In this document: in pieces, positions 59,368 through 64,000 of the stretch
How the letters are laid out: every line of letters starts with the position of its first letter
How positions within the stretch are numbered: the stretch's first letter is position 1
Origin: Bostrychus sinensis
Lineage: Eukaryota; Chordata; Actinopteri; Gobiiformes; Eleotridae
DNA length: 64,000 nucleotides
Reading direction: 5' to 3'
NCBI GenBank assembly: GCA_020698575.1
Contig: CM036241.1
Location: 11,241,416 to 11,305,415, forward strand
Program-made: the position numbers and the translations under genes
Notes under the pieces: model-generated
The model's database searches: none
What the model was told of the DNA's origin: nothing
The model's input: only the letters and a program-made list of their open reading frames with translations

Positions 59368-59925
59368 CTAGAGCTTTTTCCCTTAGTGGTCTGTGATTTT
59401 AGTAACATTTAAATATATATAACATGAATTCGTTAACTTTATTTACCCAAGATTCACTTTGCTTCCCTTTCCTCTTGTTATGTTGTTCTTTTGGGGGATG
59501 TTTCTCCGTGTAAGCAAACATATCCAGCCCTGGGACAGGCAGTAAAAACAGTATCTGAGATAGAGCATAGTAGAGTTTGGATAATTTTGAAGAAAATAAG
59601 GTTAGTATGAATCAGCCAGAACACAGAAAATAAAGGAATCTATTTTTAAAAATCCTGGAAACCTTTACAAAGACAAGTTAACGAACACTAATAAGCGAAA
59701 ATCCAGTGTTAATATAGATAACAAGTGCAGAATTGTAACTAGACTCAGTGGAAAGACACTATTCTATCTAAAGACACATCCTTACATTTACATAACAAAA
59801 CCACATAATAAAACCACATACATTTCTTATCTTGTACAACTAATACTCCAAATACTGCAGCAGAAACATGTCTTAACTGCATGCAAACTACAAACAGCTC
59901 TCAAGTCACTTTGACGCTGGTCCCC

Positions 59926-59943
59926 TGCTGCCCCCTGGTGTCC
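59926..59943 (-). promoter_or_regulatory. CTCF-like motif
   Basis: The - strand reads GGACACCAGGGGGCAGCA, close to the CTCF core CCACCAGGGGGCAGC. It sits about 1 kb above the vgll4 promoter in non-repeat sequence. Confidence 0.4.
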
Positions 59944-60337
59944 GAGCCGCGCTACAACTCAGGCATTGTCCCCAGTCAGAAGCAGTGATGTGGAAGAATA
60001 TAAAGAGGAAGGTGAAATGGATACAGTCTTTTTCCTGGATGGACACAATGGGATTATGACAGTCATCGTGTTTCATGTTTTGTGTGTGGAAACATTGGAG
60101 GTGGAGGGTTCCCTCGGAGCAGAGCGCAGGGTGTGTCCCGTGAGTTTACAACGCACTTAAGCCGGGCCTCGCTGTTTAGATGTGACACATACAACCGGAA
60201 ATAACATGACTTCAAACAACTTCAGCTTATTACTAATAGTTATGCGGTTATAATACACAAATCAATCTTAACATTATGACCACCTGCCAAAATACAGCCC
60301 AGCCTTTTTTGTTTTACTACTCCCTGGGCTTTTTTGT

Positions 60338-60646
60338 AGTGTTGCCAGATTGGGCTGGTAGGGCTTCTTTTGAACACCATGAGCTGGAAATAATTGGGCT
60401 GGTTTATAAAATTTAGGCTGCTTTTCACAAAATTTGGCAGTTTTTTAGAAAATATTCCAATAGTAGTTGTTTTGTGTTTCATGTGTTTGTGTTACTTTTT
60501 TAGTGCTGCTGTTAAGTTTTGTGTTCTTTCTTACATAAAACTGTTTCAATATTTGGAGTGGTTCTGATCTGGGCTGTTTTTTATTGTGTTGGGCGGGTTT
60601 TAAGTTCTGTTTGGGCTGGAAACTGTCAGTCAGATTTGGCAACTCT
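60338..60646. mobile_element. Small inverted-repeat element
   Basis: AGTGTTGCCAGATTGGGCTG at the left and CAGTCAGATTTGGCAACTCT at the right are inverted ends. The interior repeats GGGCTG several times. Confidence 0.65.
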
Positions 60647-60684
60647 GCTTTTTTGTCATACTACCTCCTTCACTCATACCTGTT

Positions 60685-61200
60685 TCTTTAAAAAGTGGCC
60701 ATGTCCTATTATACAAAGACATATACTTACTTTTTTGTAAATGCTAATTCTCCTGCATTTTTTCTTTAAAGTCAAATTCATGGTTAAAATGAAATAAATA
60801 CTGATCTCCTTGCCTTTGAGATAAAAATATTTAATAAAAATAGAAAAATATCAACTATAACATTTACTTATTTTATTGTATATAATAAATATTCAAAATA
60901 AAAAATAACTTTTAACTCAAAATAAATTTACCATAAAGAAAATTAATTTGAATAACCCCCATTTGAACCTAAAAAATATGTAACAAAACATAATATCCAA
61001 TTAATATTTTTTAGCAGACTTCCTTTTCATCAGTCACAGACACTTGAGCTCGTCTTTCATAAGTTTCAATGTTCAATATGTAAAGATCACACATATTTTC
61101 TTATGATCTTCCAAATAAATTATGAAATAATTCCACGTACCCCCTGCAAAGTGCTCGCGTACCCATAGAGGTCCCCATACCCCTGGTTGGGAAACACTGG
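60685..61200. mobile_element. hAT-type repeat related to 17560-17970 and to the 7576 end
   Basis: Ends in CCCCTGGTTGGGAAACACTG, the complement of the 7576 start, with the GTACCCCCTGCAAAGTGCTC segment also shared. The body matches 17560-17970 (AAATGCTAATTCTCCTGCAT against AAATACTAATTCGCCTGCAT). The left limit is uncertain. Confidence 0.65.
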
Positions 61201-64000
61201 TCTAGCGTCACAAACAATTAGGCCCTTGTCAAACAAATCCTGGAGTTACTTGGCCTCACCTCGCAATGGTACACTTACACACATTTGAGCAGGCGGCTTT
61301 GTCCCGGCCTGGTTTGCTGTAGGACTCAAGACTAAGAAGATTACAGGTTACACAACGGGTTATCGTTAAATTCAATACTGTTCTCATTGGGACAGGGTCA
61401 CACACAGTTCCCCGGTGAAAGTAAAATGCTCACTGACAAAAGACTATAGTCATGTAATCTGCAGGAAATGACCTCTTAAACATTATGATTACTGACCCCA
61501 GCAGAGCTCAGAACAGTGGCTCTGGGTTTTGTATTCAGAGGAGGAAAGCCTCCGCAGTAGGACTGGACTTCATTGTGGATTTATTGTTATCGCAATATCA
61601 GCAAACACAATATTCCAACCATATCGCAAGAAACTAAATGTGTCACAGTAATGTTTTGGTCCTCCATCTGACAGAGATTAAACATCATTGTCCAATCAGA
61701 TTCAGTTCAATTCAATTTTATTTATAAAGCTCAGTATCACAACAGCAGTGGCCTCAAAGGGAGCTTTCAATGAAATTGGATCTGTATTTTGACCCAGTTT
61801 TAATAAGCAATAAATACTCAGACTTGAATTTCTGCTTTTAAATGTAACTTGTTATAAAGGATATCTAAAGCTAGACAGTTGTTGTTATTATTAAGTTCGG
61901 AGACCCCCATCTCAATGTTGCACCAGAAACCTTTAGCTTTTTCTAATCTTGACCCAGTCTGGACATTCAGGTTGAACTTCAGCAGGTTTGTCTTGAACAT
62001 ATACGCCCATGTTTATCTTTCATACACTCATTATCTTACACTATAGAGTCGTTCCCTGTAATCATGACTGCACTTCCTGCCTCTCTATGTATTTACCTAA
62101 TCTATGATGAGACAGAACCAAACCTGTCCGTTCTCCCGAGGCGCTGTCTTTGTGAACAGGCCTAAACTTCTCCAGGGATCGGGCGGGTCCTGAGCTGTGC
62201 CACATGAGCCAACACTTTATTAACACGCTGCAGGCTGCTTAAACACAAAAAAATTAAATACACTAAATGATAACGCCTCTTTGCTCCTGGATACTTTGTA
62301 CAACGCCTATAGTTTGAGTAAAAGTGGAAGAGATGCTACTAAAAAACTACATAATGGCATTTATCATTTGAAGTATTAGAAAAAGATGCAATAACTTTGT
62401 TGAGTACTGCAATACAAATATAGAAAGTCCCTTTTGGCTGCTCCCTTACTTTCAGAGATCGGTGATCTCTTTGGCAAGTTTTTACACTGAATGTCCTTGC
62501 TCCCTGCTTGGGACGTCCCGCATCAAAAACCAGGGAACTAAACCTCTGCACTAACAGGGAGACCTATCCCAATAACAGTATGACATAATATGTTTGAATG
62601 CCGCATTTGATTAACAAAGGGCTGCATACTGACTTAAGAAACTTTAGGTTTTTGACATTTTTATTTGGTCACAACCAATTTTTATGCAAGGTACTCACTG
62701 GATAATAATTCTGGCACTGGCAGAGTGAGACATAAAACACAGAAGCTGTTTGTTGATAATGTGTTACCAATAAATGTGTGTAAGATTGTGCAACCCTATT
62801 TATTGGAACTACTTCCTCTGCATTTGGTAAGTTCAAAGGTCACATCCCAACTTATTTTATATCACCCTTTCTTGAAATGCCCTCCAACCATTATTTAACC
62901 TGCTTCTATAAAAAAAAGAGGCAGGCACAATAGGCTGAAGACTTTAACTTATTTTAAAAGGTGTTACTGAATATTCTGGCAAAAGGCCAGTCACTCAACT
63001 GTGACTTTTCAGAAAGCCTTCAGGGTTCAAAAGAGCAACACCTTCGAACATAAACCAGTTCTTCAAGTTTAGGGAAGAGAAAAGGTGTTTTGTTTATCAT
63101 GGTTAACAAGTATGGTGCATTAGTTTGTTATCGTTTGTTTTTTTAATCATTAAATGCTGGAACTGTTGAGTGACAAGTTAATGTAAAATATTTTAAATGG
63201 TTTCTGGCAAGACGTAATCTAATGAGACAGTAGTGTGCCACATCAGTGAAAGTTACACTGCAGGCAAAAGTGGCCCAAATTAGACTTTGTGCTCATATCT
63301 GACCCCTATCTGATTTCAATTCGGCACAAATCTGTTTTTTGTTTTGTTTTTTTCTTCAAATCTGACCGAGGCTACCTTCACATGTGTTCCTCAATCAGAT
63401 ACAAATCTGATCTTTTGCAATGCGGCTGCAGTCTGAATGCCCAAGTCGCATTTCATCTGACTTTTACTACATTTTAATGCAACAGATGCCACAAATCTGC
63501 ACTGAAAGCTCAAACTGTAACAAACATGGCATCAGTGGAAAAGTGAGACTTTGAACTTGATTGGTAATTGGAGGAAAAACAAAATAAAAATAATGAAAAA
63601 CAAATTAAGAAAATAAATATTGAGAATAAACATTGACACATGTATTAATATATCTGCATTGACATTCTAAAATTATGAATCATTATGGAGTGGTGTTTTC
63701 TGGACCAAAAGTTACATGACTGCTGACAACATGACACTGAATCATGTCCCCTAGGTGTTTCCAACTAAAAAAGATCTGTATCAGACTGAAAGGTCAGGTT
63801 TCTGTCCCCGAAACAAAGAGAAGAGGTAACTGTGTGAAAGTGAAGCTCTCCTGTCACTTCACACTTTTGTTTGTTTGTCAGAGACACACTGAAACAAGAG
63901 AACCTGTCAAACCTGAGTTTTTCTACAACAGTTTGGTGCTGAGCTGGAAAATAAGATTGTGAATAGATGACAATGTTGCATGCAGAGCTTTGTAGGGATT

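Larger units (their letters stand above)
58961..64000. other. Region upstream of the vgll4 promoter, no gene recognised
   Basis: No exon with family resemblance was found. It could be intergenic or an intron of a longer vgll4 isoform. It holds a hAT-like element (59065-59367), a unique GC-rich patch with a CTCF-like motif (59926-59943), a small inverted-repeat element (60338-60646), a hAT-type end (60685-61200), a dispersed repeat (63273-63500), and otherwise AT-rich sequence. Confidence 0.6.

Noticed and set aside
1..64000. CRISPR arrays, operons, prophage, rRNA
   Set aside because: No regular spacer-repeat arrays and no prokaryotic gene layout; the window is vertebrate nuclear DNA.

Overview
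This is vertebrate nuclear DNA, almost certainly from a ray-finned (teleost) fish. Coding exons are few and short, with GT-AG introns of kilobase size. The rest is packed with fish-type repeats: a 5'-truncated LINE with a TGGA tail, tRNA-derived SINEs, many small inverted-repeat DNA transposons (hAT-like and Harbinger-like) and Penelope-like retroelement relics. No bacterial, viral or CRISPR feature was seen.

Two host genes meet tail to tail. On the + strand, bases 1-30911 look like the last intron of atg7 (the autophagy E1-like enzyme). Its 33-nt final coding exon (30912-30944) encodes IWDMSDDESI and a stop, followed by a 3'UTR with poly(A) signals at 31611 and 31843. On the - strand lies a nearly complete vgll4 gene (the TEAD co-repressor that opposes YAP). 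It has five coding exons: 58466-58385, 52602-52389, 38062-37818, 37731-37614 and 36231-35972. Its probable 3'UTR runs down to a poly(A) signal near 32040, so the two transcript ends are about 150-200 bp apart. The same convergent ATG7/VGLL4 order is found in mammals. A GC-rich, CpG-rich promoter with NRF1-like and Sp1-like sites lies above vgll4 exon 1. No gene was recognised from 58961 to 64000.

vgll4 exon 3 carries an apparent 1-bp insertion (38021). It shifts the frame before both TEAD-binding TDU motifs, while all splice sites and the sequence on both sides are well conserved. The summed exon length (919 nt) is one over a multiple of three, which supports an indel or sequencing error in an otherwise healthy gene.

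The repeat landscape holds the most unusual material. A three-level nest (26921-28592) has a SINE interrupted by a Harbinger-like element, itself interrupted by a Penelope-like element with inverted terminal repeats, a GIY-YIG endonuclease relic and a 15-bp target duplication. Hammerhead-ribozyme-like cores occur at three Penelope-type loci (4389, 28033, 34487), the last inside the vgll4 3'UTR on the antisense strand. A possible regulatory block at 18245-18540 has a perfect DR1 nuclear-receptor site and three helically phased TEAD-type sites. The vgll4 3'UTR has 8-mer seed matches for miR-130/301 and miR-221/222.
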